Part shown: piece after piece, positions 1 to 11,865 of the stretch
How the letters are laid out: the number at the start of each line of letters is the position of its first letter
How positions within the stretch are numbered: the first letter of the stretch is position 1
Assembly (NCBI GenBank): GCA_946122785.1
Contig: CAMGYJ010000006.1
Location: forward strand, 70,371,676-70,435,675
From: Linum tenue
Taxonomy: Eukaryota > Streptophyta > Magnoliopsida > Malpighiales > Linaceae
Direction: 5' to 3'
Length of the DNA stretch: 64,000 nucleotides
Program-made: the position numbers and the translations under genes
Notes under the pieces: generated by a model
Databases searched by the model: none
What the model was told of the DNA's origin: nothing
Seen by the model: the letters and a program-made list of their open reading frames with translations, nothing else

Positions 1-1
1 C

Positions 2-3000
2 ATTCGGGATTGTGCTATCACCGTGGCGGGGCACGAATTCGAGGCGAACCTAATTTTACTACCCTTCGACGAGTTTGATGTCATCTTGGGTATGGATTGG
101 CTGTCAAAGAATAGAGCAAAGGTGGACTGCTACAAGAAGGAGGTTAGCCTGGAGGTGGAAGGAAAGGGCACTGCCTTGTTCAAAGGGACTAAGAAGCTTA
201 TCCCTGGGTGCTTAATCTCCGCGGTTAAGGCATTCTCATTAATTCAAGAAGGATGTGAGGCATATTTAGCCCATGTTAAGGAGGTGCAAGATAAGAAGAT
301 AGAAGATGTACCTGTCGTCAGAGAATACCCCGAAGTATTTCCTGAAGATCTTCCGGGGCTACCGCCGCAGAGAGAGGTGGAGTTTGATATTGAAGTGATT
401 CCTGGCACGGCACCGATATCTATTCCTCCTTACCGTATGGCACCAGTGGAGTTAAAGGAGTTGAAGGAGCAGTTGCAGGAGCTGTTGGAGAAGGGGTTCA
501 TACGCCCTAGTGTATCACCATGGGGAGCACCAGTGTTATTCGTCAAGAAGAAGGATGGCAGTATGAGACTGTGCATTGACTATAGGAAGTTGAACAAAGC
601 TACCATCAAGAACCGCTATCCTTTGCCAAGGATAGATGATCTCTTCGACCAACTACAAGGAGCAAGGGTGTTCTCGAAGATCGATCTACGGTCAGGGTAT
701 CATCAATTGAGGGTGGCAGATGGTTCAGTACCCAAGACAGCTTTTCGCACCAGGTACGGCCACTACGAGTTCTTGGTCATGCCGTTCGGACTGACCAATG
801 CACCAGCAGCTTTTATGGCACTAATGAACCGGGTTCTTCATGAGTATTTGGACAAGTTTGTCATCGTCTTCATAGATGACATACTCATCTACTCGAGAAG
901 TAAGGAGGAGCATGAAGAACACCTTAGAGTGGTTTTGCAGAAATTGAAAGAGGAGAAGCTATACGCCAAGTTCTCGAAGTGTGACTTTTGGTTGGAGGAG
1001 GTCTTGTTCTTGGGTCACATGATTTCGGGGCGTGGAGTTGAGGTGGATCCCAAGAAGATTGAAGCTGTAACAAACTGGGCTCCACCAAAGAATGTTTCCG
1101 AAGTGCGGAGTTTTCTGGGTTTAGCTGGGTACTACCGGAGGTTTGTGGAAGGGTTCTCCAGCATTGCACGACCTATGACACAACTATTGCAGAAGGGAAA
1201 AGCATTTGTTTGGGACGAGAAGTGTCAAACGGCGTTTGAGTTGTTGAAGGAGAAGCTTACCTCTGCACCAGTGCTAGCACTACCGACCAGCGGTGGGGAG
1301 TATTCCATCTATAGCGATGCTTCCTACCAAGGCTTGGGTTGTGTACTCATGCAGGATAAGAAGGTGATCGCCTATGCCTCCAGGCAGCTACGACCCCATG
1401 AGGTGAATTACCCCACCCATGACCTGGAGTTGGCAGCAGTGGTCTTTGCCTTGAAGTTATGGAGACACTATCTCTACGGCGAAACGTTCACCATTTTCAC
1501 GGATCACAAGAGCCTTCAACACTTGACTGATCAGAAGGAGTTGAACATGAGGCAGAGAAGGTGGATGGAACTGTTGAGCGATTACGACTGCACCATTAAG
1601 TACCATCCGGGAAAGGCAAATGTGGTGGCTGACGCCTTGAGCAGGAAGAGGGAGAGCCCTTTACTGGAGTTGGTCTCTTTGAGGGCCATGAACGTGGAAT
1701 TGGAGCTAGAAGAGGTAACAAAGTTGCTAGCAACTTTGAAAATTCGTCCTATGCTGCAGGAACGAATCAAGGAGAAGCAGAGTGAGGATTTGGAATTTGA
1801 GAAGTACAAGAAGCAAGTGTTAGAAGGGAAGGACACAAAATTTGAACTGGTAGATGGGGTACTAATGTATCAAGGAAGGTTGTGTGTCCCGGATGTCGAC
1901 AAGCTAAGGAAGGATATTCTGGATGAGGCTCACTCTGCGCCCTATGCGATGCACCCTGGGGCTACTAAGATGTATCGTACCCTCAAGGAGCATTTCTGGT
2001 GGCCAGGGTTGAAGAAGGATGTAGCTACACATGTCTACCAATGCTTGGAGTGCCAAATGATCAAGGCTGAACATCAAGCTCCAGTCATTGAGCACCTACC
2101 GTTGGAGATCCCGCAGTGGACTTGGGAGAAGATCACCATGGATTTTGTGTATGGTTTACCGAGGACCCCAAGGGGGAATGATGGAGTATGGGTGATTGTG
2201 GATCGCTTCTCGAAGGTGGCTCATTTTATACCCATCAGGTTCAAGCCAGGGCTGGAGGAGCTGGCCAGGCTGTATGTGAGGGAGATAGTTAGATTGCATG
2301 GAGTTCCACTTAGTATCGTGTCTGATCGCGACCCTAGCTTCACTTCACGATTCTGGGTGAGTCTTCAGAAGGCAATGGGCACTAAAGTTCACTTCTCTAC
2401 CGCATATCACCCTCAGACGGCATGGGCAGTCAGAGAGGACGATTCAGACACTGGAAGACCTGTTGAGGGCGTGTGTCTTGACCATGGAGGGAGCTTGGGA
2501 CGAGCATTTGCCTCTAATGGAGTTTGCTTATAACAACCAGTACCACAGCTCGATACAAGCAGCTCCATATGAGGTATTGTATGGGAGGAAGTGTCGTACA
2601 CCATTGTACTGGGATGCAGAGGGCGTGCGACAGTTAGAGGGACCAGAGATGGTACAGAAGGCAGTGGAGAAAGTCGAGGTGATTCGCCGGAACTTGAAGG
2701 CGGCTCAGGATCGGCAGAAGAGTAATGCTGAGAGGCCAGGGACCCCGCGAAGTTATGAAGTGGGTGAGATGGTATTCCTAAGAGTGTCTCCTTGGAAGGG
2801 AGTGATGAGATTTGGTAAGAAGGGAAAACTTAGTCCAAGGTATATCGGTCCATATGAGGTGTTGGAGCGCATTGGACCCTTAGCCTATCGACTAGCCTTA
2901 CCTCCCAGCCTATCTAGGATCCACGACGTTTTTCACGTCAGCATGCTAAGGGCGTATCGATCCAACCCAGAGCATGTGATCAGACACGAGGACATCCAGT

Positions 3001-3176
3001 TGGAAGATGACTTGACCTATGAGGAGGTTCCAATGCAAATCGTGGATAGGCAGGAAAAGGAGTTGAGGAGGAAGAAGATTGCCATGGTGAAGGTGGTATG
3101 GAGAAACCAGGGCAGCGAAGCTGCGACTTGGGAGACAGAGAGTAGCATGAGAGAGAGGTACCCAGAGTTGTTTTAA
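2..3176 (+). pseudogene. pol: Chromovirus pol polyprotein, frameshifted, 5' end outside window
   Basis: The reading frame enters from upstream and is open from base 2 to a stop at 2531-2533. It carries the protease end ([10 protein letters not shown]), RT with the FIDD catalytic motif (near 869-880), RNase H (YSDAS), the integrase HHCC zinc domain and the first catalytic Asp (MDFVYG, near 2141), and a second Asp in SDRDPSF. Near base 2421 an extra base (a C) shifts the frame, just before the region that should hold the DDE glutamate. Integrase sequence resumes in another frame and runs to 3176, ending in a chromodomain (motifs AMVKVVWRNQ and WETESSMRERYPELF). The break prevents a full-length polyprotein, although the rest is unusually intact. 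The element is therefore young but probably not autonomous. Confidence 0.92.
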
Positions 3177-3469
3177 TGGTGTTTAGATCGTTAGTGGGTG
3201 AACTTCTCTGTTCTATCACTTTTAGTACTCGTTTTAGTTCCCATTTCTCGAATTGTTTTTTTATAATAAGCCCAGGGGGTTCAGGCCGGACTTACGATTG
3301 CTAGCAACCCCGTTCAACCTACAATTTCGAGGTCGAAATTTTTTTTTAGGGAGAGGGAAAATGTTATATCCCAACAAGCATCGTTCCTGCGAGTACAGTG
3401 TTTAGTCGTTCAAGTGATTGCTCTACCGTTCAAATTTCGGGGACGAAATTTTTATAAGGGTGGAGGAAA
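3177..3469 (+). other. 3' untranslated region with two polypurine-tract-like blocks
   Basis: This lies between the pol stop and the LTR. The true polypurine tract is AAGGGTGGAGGAAA, ending at 3469 directly before TGTAACACCCC. About 108 bases upstream a related block occurs: a similar TTTCGAGGTCGAAATTT lead-in, a purine run (GGGAGAGGGAAAA) and TGTTATATCCC at 3362. The two blocks look like a duplicated tract plus the first bases of an LTR. Confidence 0.7.
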
Positions 3470-5540
3470 TGTAACACCCCGAATTTTGGGTTCAGGTTCG
3501 ACCCAAATACGTGAACGGTTGGATTAACGGTTATGTATTAAGGATTGCAACCGCGGATTAGGAATAATAATAATAAAAACTATTATTATTATTATTATTA
3601 AAAAAAAAAAAAGAGGAATCGGGCCAAGAGGGCGCTCGGCCCACCTTCCCCCCCTGCGCGTGAAATCGGTCCCAATTCACTAAATGCATATAATCCCAAA
3701 CCCTCCCGCATCAGAGAAAACCCCCACCTCGTCTCTCCTTCCAACCACGCAAAAAAACCCTCCGCCAGTTCCCAATTAGAACCTCGCCGCCTCAATTTTC
3801 CCAACTTCCCCCCTGGCCGCTCGACGTCCCTCTCGTGTCCCCAGCAACGAAAGCGAAAAGGAGTGGCAGCTGCAACGCGGTGCTGTCGAGGAGAAAGGGA
3901 AGCAACAACATGATTGTTTAACACAATTAGAGGAAGCAACCGGAATTGAGGTAAGGACCTCTTCAATAAAACTCGTTGATGATGGTGTTTTCTTTATGTG
4001 AGCTACGAAATTAAAGGAGGGGTTTGGCTTTTGTCGATGGAATTGAGGGGAGGCTCTGGTTGTTGGCGTTTATTTTGATGCATGGGAGCGCATGATATGC
4101 TAATGTGTAATTAGCAGGATGGTTTAAGGGTGGGTTTCGTACCCGCGAGAAAGAGGAGTCAAGTGATGGGTGAACCCAATTATATAATGGAAATAGAAGG
4201 GGTGCATGCTGTCAAATGAATAGCTAATAACCTATTGAGTCATAAATTAAGCACAAGTAAGGCAAGATCAGTGGACAATGACGTGGTGATGCTTTATATT
4301 GAAAGGATGAATTAATTGGAATGAACAATCTGGACATGGGAATTTCTAGTCGCTAGTAGCTTGGGCACCGCTTAGGAAACAGTTAAAATACCACAATGTT
4401 TTGGTTGCACAGACGGGGAAAGAAGTTGAACACAAGTTACGAGAAGGCTTGCGGGTAGGTGGTTAGTCCCAACCGAATCGACTTAACATAAGGTGAGTGT
4501 AAAGGGGGTAAATTCTACGCCTTACGTGTTCTTTCAAGAATTTCAAGTTTTGAGTATTTTGATGAAGTGAATGTCGTTGTTTGATTGTGCTTATGATTGA
4601 TGATATGTGATTGTGTTGAGCTATGCTTGATGTGAATTTGCATGAGTTCTTATTTAAATTTAAGCTTTAAGTTTATAAGTTATCGTTAAAGTTAAGAAGC
4701 CAGTCCTTTTTAAGAAGTAACTCACCTTCAAGAAGGTGAAGTCGTTTTAAGTGTTTTTAGTCACTAGCGCCAGTCCGTTGCCGTTTGAGACAGTTGAGAT
4801 AGAGCAGCAGTTATGCTCTTGAGATTTTTTTTTAGATGGGCAGCAGTTATGCCCTTGAGAATCGTGGTGAAGAGCCACCACGATAAGTTTAAGACGTTAG
4901 GGGGATGAATCGTTACGACTTCCCTAACTAAGTTTAAGTTTAAGGAAAGCCTGAATGGCTTCTCATACGTATGAGTTGGCAACCGGACTAGCTAGTGAGG
5001 GATCCCCGTGTCAGTCAAAAGATTTAAGTAAAGTTTTGAGCTTTAAGAAGGGAGACTAACTTTAACTCCCGAAGAATTTTATGAGTTATAAGTTTTAAGA
5101 GTGGAAGTACAAAACAACCTCCCCTAATTGAAGTTAAGTGTTTAGAGAAGAATACTAAAGTACTATAGATCTTATCGCAAGGGCGTAGACTGACCCCAAT
5201 TCACTCACCAGATCGTAGAGGAGGAAATCCAAACCAGCCAGTCCGCGATCAGCAAGCTAGAGGAGCTCAACACTATCGTCGGTGAGAGATGTCGAGTCAG
5301 GCGTCAGAGTAAGCTTCGAAGAACTTTTCAAGTTATTAAGACATTATGGTTAAGAGTTAAAGACTGGAGATTCATTTCCTTTGGACAATTTGAGTTTTGC
5401 CCACATGTTTAGGGCTACGGTTTGAGATATTGAGATATTTGAGTTTGGTATTTTTATTTAAACTTGTGTTATTTGAGATTTTTAACTATACCCCGGGGTA
5501 GAAATGTCTTTTTCCAAATTCAAAGAGGAGGGATGTTTCA
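3470..5540 (+). repeat. 3' LTR of the chromovirus
   Basis: It is about 2.07 kb long, starts TGTAACACCCCG and ends GGATGTTTCA. The end resembles the usual GGGTGTTACA of this lineage with two changes. Internal features are (AAT)n and poly-A near 3565-3612 and a short imperfect repeat around 4800-4880 built on GCAGCAGTTATGC. No coding capacity is visible; open stretches inside it on the minus strand look incidental. Confidence 0.85.
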
Positions 5541-8500
5541 TTGCCCTCAAAATGTCTTGTAATGTTGATAGACATGTGATTCTTTGATTGGTTTAGTCAT
5601 GTAAACACATAAACCACTTAATTTTGTCATAATGACAAGACGTGCACGAGTTTGAACTCTTAGTACCGAGTCAAAATTATACAATAAGGTGGATTTGCAC
5701 TCCAAATGTCTTGTAATGTTGATAGACATGTGATTCCTTGATTGGTTTAGTCATATAAACACATAAACCACTTAATTGTGTCATAATGACAAGACGTGCA
5801 CGAATTCGAACTCTTAGAACGAGTCCAAATTGTACAATAAGGTGGATTTGCACTCCAAATGTCTTGTAATGTTGGTGGGCATGTGATTCAATGATTGGTT
5901 TAGTCATATAAACACATAAACCGCTTAATTATGTCATAATGACAAGATGTGCACGAGTACAAACTCTTATTACCAAGTCCATATTTGCACGATAAGGTGG
6001 ATTTGCATTCCAAATGTCTTGTAATGGTTACAGACATGTGATTCTTTGATCGGTTTAGTCATATAAACACATAAACCGCTTAATTGTGCCATAATGTCAA
6101 GATGTGCACGAGTACGAATTCTTAGTACCGAGTCCAAATTGTGCAATAATGTGGATTTGCACTCCAAATGTCTTGTAATGTTTATAGACATGTGATTCTT
6201 TGATTGGTTTAGTCATATAAACACGTAAACCACTTAATTGTGTCCTAATGACAAGACGTGCACGAGTTCGAACTTTTAGTATCGAGTCGAAATTGTACAA
6301 TAAGTTGGATTTGCCCTCAAAATGTCGTGTAATGTTGATAAACATGTGATTCTTTGATTGGTTTAGTCATGTAAACACATAAATCGCTTAATTGTGTCAT
6401 AATGACAAGATGTGCACGAGTACGAATTCTTAGTACCGAGTCCAAATTGTGCAATAAGGTGGATTTGCACTCCAAATGTCTTGTAATGTTGATAGACATG
6501 TGATTATTTGATTGGTTTAGTCATATAAACACATAAACCACTTAATTGTGTCATAATGACAAGACGTGCACGAGTTCGAACTTTTATTACTGAGTCGAAA
6601 TTGTACAATAAGGTGGATTTGCCCTCAAAATGTCTTGTAATGTTGATAGACATGTGATTCTTTGATTGGTTTAGTCATATAAACACATAAACCACTTAAT
6701 TGTGTCATAATGACAAGACGTGCACGAATTTGAACTCTTAGTACCGAGTCCAAATTGTACAATAAGGTGGATTTGCACTCCAAATGTCTTGTAATGTTGG
6801 TGGGCATGTGATTCAATGATTGGTTTAGTCATATAAACACATAAACCGCTTAATTATGTCATAATGACAAGATGTGCACGAGGACAAACTCTTATTACCG
6901 AGTCCATATTTGCACGATAAGGTGGATTTGCATTCCAAATGTCTTGTAATGGTTACAGACATGTGATTCTTTGATTAGTTTAGTCATATAAACACATAAA
7001 CAGCTTATTTGTGTCATAATGACAAGACGTGCACGAATTCGAACTCTTAGTACCTAGTCCAAATTATACAATAAGGTGGATTTGCACTCCAAATGTCTTG
7101 TAATGTTTGTGGGCATGTGATTCAATAATTGGTTTAGTCATATAAACACATAAACTGCTTAATTGTGTCATAATGACAAGATGTGCACGAGTACGAACTC
7201 TTAGTACCGAGTCCAAATTGCACGATAAGGTGGATTTGCACTCCAAATGTCTTGTAATTGTTACAGACATGTGATTCTTTGTTTAGTTTAGTCATATAAA
7301 CACATAAACAGCTTAATTGTGTCATAATGACAAGATGTGCACGAGTACGAATTCTTAGTACCGAATCCAAATTGTGCAATATGGTGGATTGGCACTCCAA
7401 ATGTCTTGTAATGTTCATAGACATGTGATTCTTTGATTGGTTTAGTCATATAAACACATAAACCACTTAATTGTGTCATAATGACAAGACGTGCACGAAT
7501 TCGAACTCTTAGTACCTAGTCCAAATTATACAATAAGGTGGATTTGCACTCCAAATGTCTTGTAATGTTTGTGGGCATGTGATTCAATAATTGGTATAGT
7601 CATATAAACACATAAACTACTTAATTGTGTCATAATGACAAGACGTGCACGAGTACGAACTCTTAGTACCGAGTCCAAATTGCACGATAAGGTGGATTTG
7701 CACTCCAAATGTCTTGTAATGGTTACAGACATGTGATTCTTTGTTTGTTTAGTCATATAAACACATAAACCACTTAATTGTGACATAATGACAAGACGTG
7801 CACGAGTTCCTACTTTTAGTACCGAGTTGAAATTGCACAATAAGGTGGATTTGCACTCAAAATGTCTTGTAATGTTGATAGACATGTGATTATTTGATTG
7901 GTTTAGTCATATAAACTTATAAACACTTAATTATGTCATAATGACAAGACGTGCACGAGTTCGAACTTTTAGTACCGAGTCGAAATTGTACAATAAGGTG
8001 GATTTGCCCTCAAAATGTCTTGTAATGTTGATAGACATGTGATTCTTTGATTGGTTTAGTCATGTAAACACATAAACCACTTAATTTTGTCATAATGACA
8101 AGACGTGCACGAGTTTGAACTCTTAGTACCGACTCAAAATTATACAATAAGGTGGATTTGCACTCCAAATGTCTTGTAATGTTGATAGACATGTGATTCC
8201 TTGATTGGTTTAGTCATATAAACACATAAACCACTTAATTGTGTCATAATGAAATGACGTGCACGAATTTGAACTCTTAGAACGAGTCCAAATTGTAGAA
8301 TAAGGTGGATTTGCACTCCAAATGTCTTGTAATGTTGGTGGGCATGTGATTCAATGATTGGTTTAGTCATATAAACACATAAACCGCTTAATTATGTCAT
8401 AATGACAAGATGTGCACGAGTACAAACTCTTATTACCAAGTCCATATTTGCACGATAAGGTGGATTTGCATTCCAAATGTCTTGTAATGGTTACAGACAT

Positions 8501-9240
8501 GTGATTCTTTGATCGGTTTAGTCATATAAACACATAAAGTGCTTAATTGTGCCATAATGTCAAGATGTGCACGAGTACGAATTCTTAGTACCGAGTCCAA
8601 ATTGTGCAATAATGTGGATTTGCACTCCAAATGTCTTGTAATGTTTATAGACATGTGATTCTTTGATTGGTTTAGTCATATAAACAAGTAAACCACTTAA
8701 TGTGTCTAATGACAAGACGTGCACGAGTTCGAACTTTTAGTATCGAGTCGAAATTGTACAATAAGTTGGATTTGCCCTCAAAATGTCGTGTAATGTTGAT
8801 AAACATGTGATTCTTTGATTGGTTTAGTCATGTAAACACATAAACGACTTAATTTTGTCATAATGAGAAGACGTGCACGAGTTCGAACTCTTAGTATCGA
8901 GTCAAAATTGTGCAATAAGGTGGATTTGCACTCCAAATGTCTTGTAATGTTGATAGACATGTGATTATTTGATTGGTTTAGTCATATAAACACATAAACC
9001 ACTTAATTGTGTCATAATGACAAGACGTGCACGAGTTCGAACTTTATTACTGAGTCGAAATTGTACAATAAGGGGATTTGCCCTAAAATGTCTTGTAATG
9101 TTGATAGACATGTGATTCTTTGATTGGTTTAGTCATATAAACACATAAACACTAATTGTGTCATAATGACAAGACGTGCACGAATTTGAACTCTTAATAC
9201 GAGTCAAAATTGTAAAATAGGTGGATTTGCACTCCAAATG
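5541..9240. repeat. Satellite array, about 154-bp monomer, about 24 copies
   Basis: The motif ATGTCTTGTAATG recurs at 5552, 5706, 5859, 6014, 6168, 6322 and 6476, giving a 153-155 bp period to the end of the array. Every monomer contains a GTGCAC palindrome and the phrase GGTTTAGTCAT. There is higher-order structure. The stretch beginning at 5541 recurs at about 8004, an offset of 2463 bp or 16 monomers, and a three-monomer (462 bp) repeat links about 7064 and 7526. Short minus-strand open frames recur in each monomer, but 154 is not a multiple of three and the frames do not join, so they are not genes. The array ends abruptly at 9240 against retrotransposon sequence. Confidence 0.96.
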
Positions 9241-9535
9241 TCATCAGCACGCCCTGTGACCGCGTGCTCGGTTGCCCGCTTCCGGACACGACGTCGTCCT
9301 CCTCGGGACCTCTGACTTCGAAATCAGGATCCGAACCGGCGACGTCGTCGTCCTCCTCACCGCTATCAGCCCCACCATCGTAATCTCCGCCGGAATTGGC
9401 CTCACCGCCGTGTCTGCCGCCAGAATGGGCCAATCCCAGCGACCGATCAGAAGAAGCATGTGAAAGAGGGGAAAGATTACCTTCTTCGTCTTGTACGACC
9501 TCGATCTCGCCGATGTTGGTGTTGGTGTTGTCCAT
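9241..9535 (-). pseudogene. Antisense accessory ORF of the Tat-type element, truncated
   Basis: An open frame reads leftwards from an ATG at 9533-9535. It encodes about 98 residues rich in Asp, Glu, Gly and Ser (MDNTNTNIGEIEVVQDEEGN, then SGEEDDD and EEDDVV blocks) before running into the satellite at 9240, where it stops making sense. Tat-lineage retrotransposons such as maize Grande carry an extra gene in antisense orientation between integrase and the 3' LTR, which matches this position and direction. No domain is recognisable in the surviving acidic N-terminal part. The frame is also open upstream to an ATG at 9682, but the inner ATG looks the more natural start. Confidence 0.5.
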
Positions 9536-10053
9536 AATAGCAACTTGAGGTATGAGCAACATCGACGGAAAAAATGAGGTTGTAGAAGAAGGAGAGAAAT
9601 CTCGACGGCGAACCAGAGAAAGAAAGAACAGGGAAAGCTCGGAGGAAGCAGAATAAGGCAGAATGAATCCCACCCCCAACAACGGACTAGTACTTATAGT
9701 TGTTGGAGGTAAGTCGAAAGGTTAAAGTTGGCTCGAATATCGCAACCGTCAGACGTTTCGAATTTCAAAAACCGCTCGCCCAAACCGACAAACCAGGGGA
9801 AGACACGTGTCCACCTACAGGGAGTAGCTACTAGCCGCTGACGTAACAAGTTACGCACAACGCCTGGGGGGCATGACACACCCGCGAAGAAAGAAAAAAG
9901 CTCGCAGAAACCAAATCTAACAACCAAGGAGTCGCGCGCAGCTATCCAACAAATTTAAGTCCGCGCAACGCGCCAAGAAGGATGTCACAAGGATGTCACA
10001 AGGATCACGCACATACACGTCCAGAAAGCGCAAGCTAAAGGCGCAAACTCAGG

Positions 10054-10245
10054 AATAAAACTCAGATCCCGAGAGTCAAGCGCGGTCGTTCAAGAAACTA
10101 CCAACTAATCTCCTGAAATCGCGCACACGCGAGATGACAAGACGCGCCAAATAAAATTCAGATCCCGAGAGTTACGCGCGGTCGTTCCAGAAACTACCAA
10201 CAAATCTCCTGAAATCGCGCACACGCGAGATGACAAGGCGCGCCA
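10054..10245 (+). repeat. Tandem duplication, 96 bp x 2, in the Tat element
   Basis: Two adjacent copies each begin AATAAAA(C/T)TCAGATCCCGAG and end with GATGACAAGRCGCGCCA, at 10054-10149 and 10150-10245, with a handful of differences. GC-rich duplicated blocks rich in CGCGC are common between the coding region and the 3' LTR of Tat elements. Confidence 0.85.
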
Positions 10246-10383
10246 GGAGAACAACCGCAACCCCAACCCCAAGCGTCACGCCCAATCAGATCGCGCAGTC
10301 AACAATTATCGCGCAGGCCCGAGTCAATCAAGCGGGAACCTAAACAGGGGATATTCACGGAACACCCCCTGATGGGGGGCAAT

Positions 10384-11865
10384 TGTTGGGCATGTGACTC
10401 GGACCTAGCCACGCCAGGGAAACGCGCCAAACACAAGTCCAAATGCCTCCAGACCCGCTTGTGCGCGACGCGATAAAAGACTTCCAGTGCGCCTTGGCGC
10501 GAAGAGTTTGGGCGCGGCATAGGCTACGCGCGAATGGAAAGGAACAGGCGGAGAGTAGACCACAGAGCCGCAAGAAGCCCCGTCGCGTTTCCCGAGGGAT
10601 GGTCACATCAGAGTCCTAGATATGGTCGTAGGTACACCTCTGACATGTTGATACGAGCTCAGTTGTGCTCGTTAAGAATCAATACGTGCAATTCGATTCT
10701 CCTTCAATGAAACTTGAATTTCAACAACTTAAAACGAAAATAAAACGGACCAAAGGTGCAACTTCGCACTTGGGAAGAGGCTCGATTGGTTTAAGTCGAA
10801 GCTCGGCCACGATTGATGTGGTTTCAATCGATACGAAGCAAACTCGCTGCTGGGGCGCAACCAACACACAAGTATTTGGTGACAAAGGTCACAATTTTCA
10901 TTCAATAAAAAACTACCTCTTTACACGAGAGTCTCAAGCTTTAAATAGACAAACACAACCTAATTTGAACTCTAAACAAACAAGGAAATCTAATTCTAAC
11001 TCTAATATAACAAGGAAACAGAATCCAAGCTTAAAAAGGTAATGAACTTCAGTTACTTCCTGCCCAAGCTGCTGCCTTCCTGCACAAGTAACAAAATCAG
11101 CCTTCATAGCATCTTCGGAGCTCTCGATCGGGGCCTTCCAGGGAGGTTCGATCCAAACCAGCTTCAGTCGTTTGCTCTTCTGAACTTGTAGAACAAGTTC
11201 CAACTCCCCCTTTCCTTCGTTGATGCCCCAGTTGCATTTACTAAGCCTCCAAAGTTGATATCTCAAACCTGTTCCAGACTTAGCCAAAAACAGCCACACT
11301 TCCAGTTTTACCATAGCAACTTGGAACTCCTGAAAACGAACCCAAATCAATCGAAATTGCTTGGACCATGATTCAAATGTATAAGGAACACTTGAAGTTC
11401 AACTATACTCCATTTTCTCGTGATTCCATCCACCAATATGTAAGAAACGAACCCGTAAAGTAGGCACCATGAGATGACCCAAACACTTAGCCAAATCCTT
11501 CCGTTCTTCCTTCCAACATTGATTGATCTTTTGGCGACTAATTGGGTCGTAATTAGGACATATCTGAGGATCATATCACATGTCCTAGGAGGCATGGCCT
11601 AAATCCCTGACACGTCAGTGGTCATGTCATTGTCACATCATGTAACTCAACCACTCACCCACCACCTTGTAGCCTATAAATACGGCATTTACTCTGGTGG
11701 GTGAGGGGATGGCATTTTTCACATTCTATCTCTATAATATCAACTTCTCTCTCTAAAACTTCAACTCTTTGGTTCTCATCTTTCTGAACGATTTTCCCCT
11801 CTTGTGTTCTTCTTGACCCACATTCTTAACCGAACCTCACTCCTACACTCAATTAGGTTCAAACA
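10384..11865 (+). repeat. Tat-type 3' LTR, interrupted by other retroelement sequence
   Basis: It starts TGTTGGGCATGTGAC at 10384. A TATA-like TATAAATACGG near 11678, followed by a CT-rich transcribed leader, fits an LTR promoter, and GGTTCAAACA at 11856-11865 is a plausible end. The segment from about 10647 to roughly 11560 is unlike the rest (not CGCG-rich) and looks inserted. The right boundary is approximate. Confidence 0.45.
10647..11202 (-). repeat. Nested minus-strand LTR-like sequence, probably Copia-type
   Basis: Read on the minus strand, a purine tract (GAAGGAAAGGGGGAG) precedes TGGAACTTGTTC at 11202. A TATA-like CTATTTAAAG lies near 10945, an AT-rich signal with TTATTGAATGAAAA follows, and the block ends TATCAACA at 10647. 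That order is what a Copia LTR looks like. I found no convincing target-site duplication, and sequence up to about 11560 may belong to the same or another insertion. Confidence 0.35.

Larger units (their letters stand above)
1..5540 (+). mobile_element. Ty3/gypsy chromovirus (Tekay/Del type), 3' part with 3' LTR
   Basis: The window opens inside the pol gene of an LTR retrotransposon. In order it shows the end of the protease, reverse transcriptase, RNase H, integrase and a C-terminal chromodomain, then a purine-rich tract and a 3' LTR running from TGTAACACCCC to GGATGTTTCA. The domain order RT-RNaseH-integrase-chromodomain defines Ty3/gypsy chromoviruses, and the LTR start is typical of the Tekay/Del lineage. 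The 5' LTR, gag and most of the protease lie outside the window. The bases just after the LTR (TTGCC) continue a 154-bp satellite monomer, so the element inserted into the satellite; its left target-site copy cannot be seen. Confidence 0.93.
9241..11865 (+). mobile_element. Ty3/gypsy Tat-lineage element, 3' end with interrupted 3' LTR
   Basis: The plus-strand sequence CCTGATGGGGGGCAAT followed by TGTTGGGCATGTGAC (LTR start at 10384) is the polypurine tract and LTR start pattern of Tat/Retand/Ogre-type elements. The region upstream lacks sense coding but has an antisense ORF and tandem repeats, both known for the post-integrase region of this lineage. Everything left of 9241 has been lost at the junction with the satellite. 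Lineage assignment is from motif memory, not alignment. Confidence 0.65.

Noticed and set aside
5547..9240. Series of 60-119 residue minus-strand frames in the satellite
   Set aside because: They repeat with the 154-bp monomer, change frame at each unit and have no independent support; they are by-products of the repeat.
5541..9240. CRISPR-like array
   Set aside because: The repeats are contiguous 154-bp satellite monomers without spacers in a eukaryotic genome.
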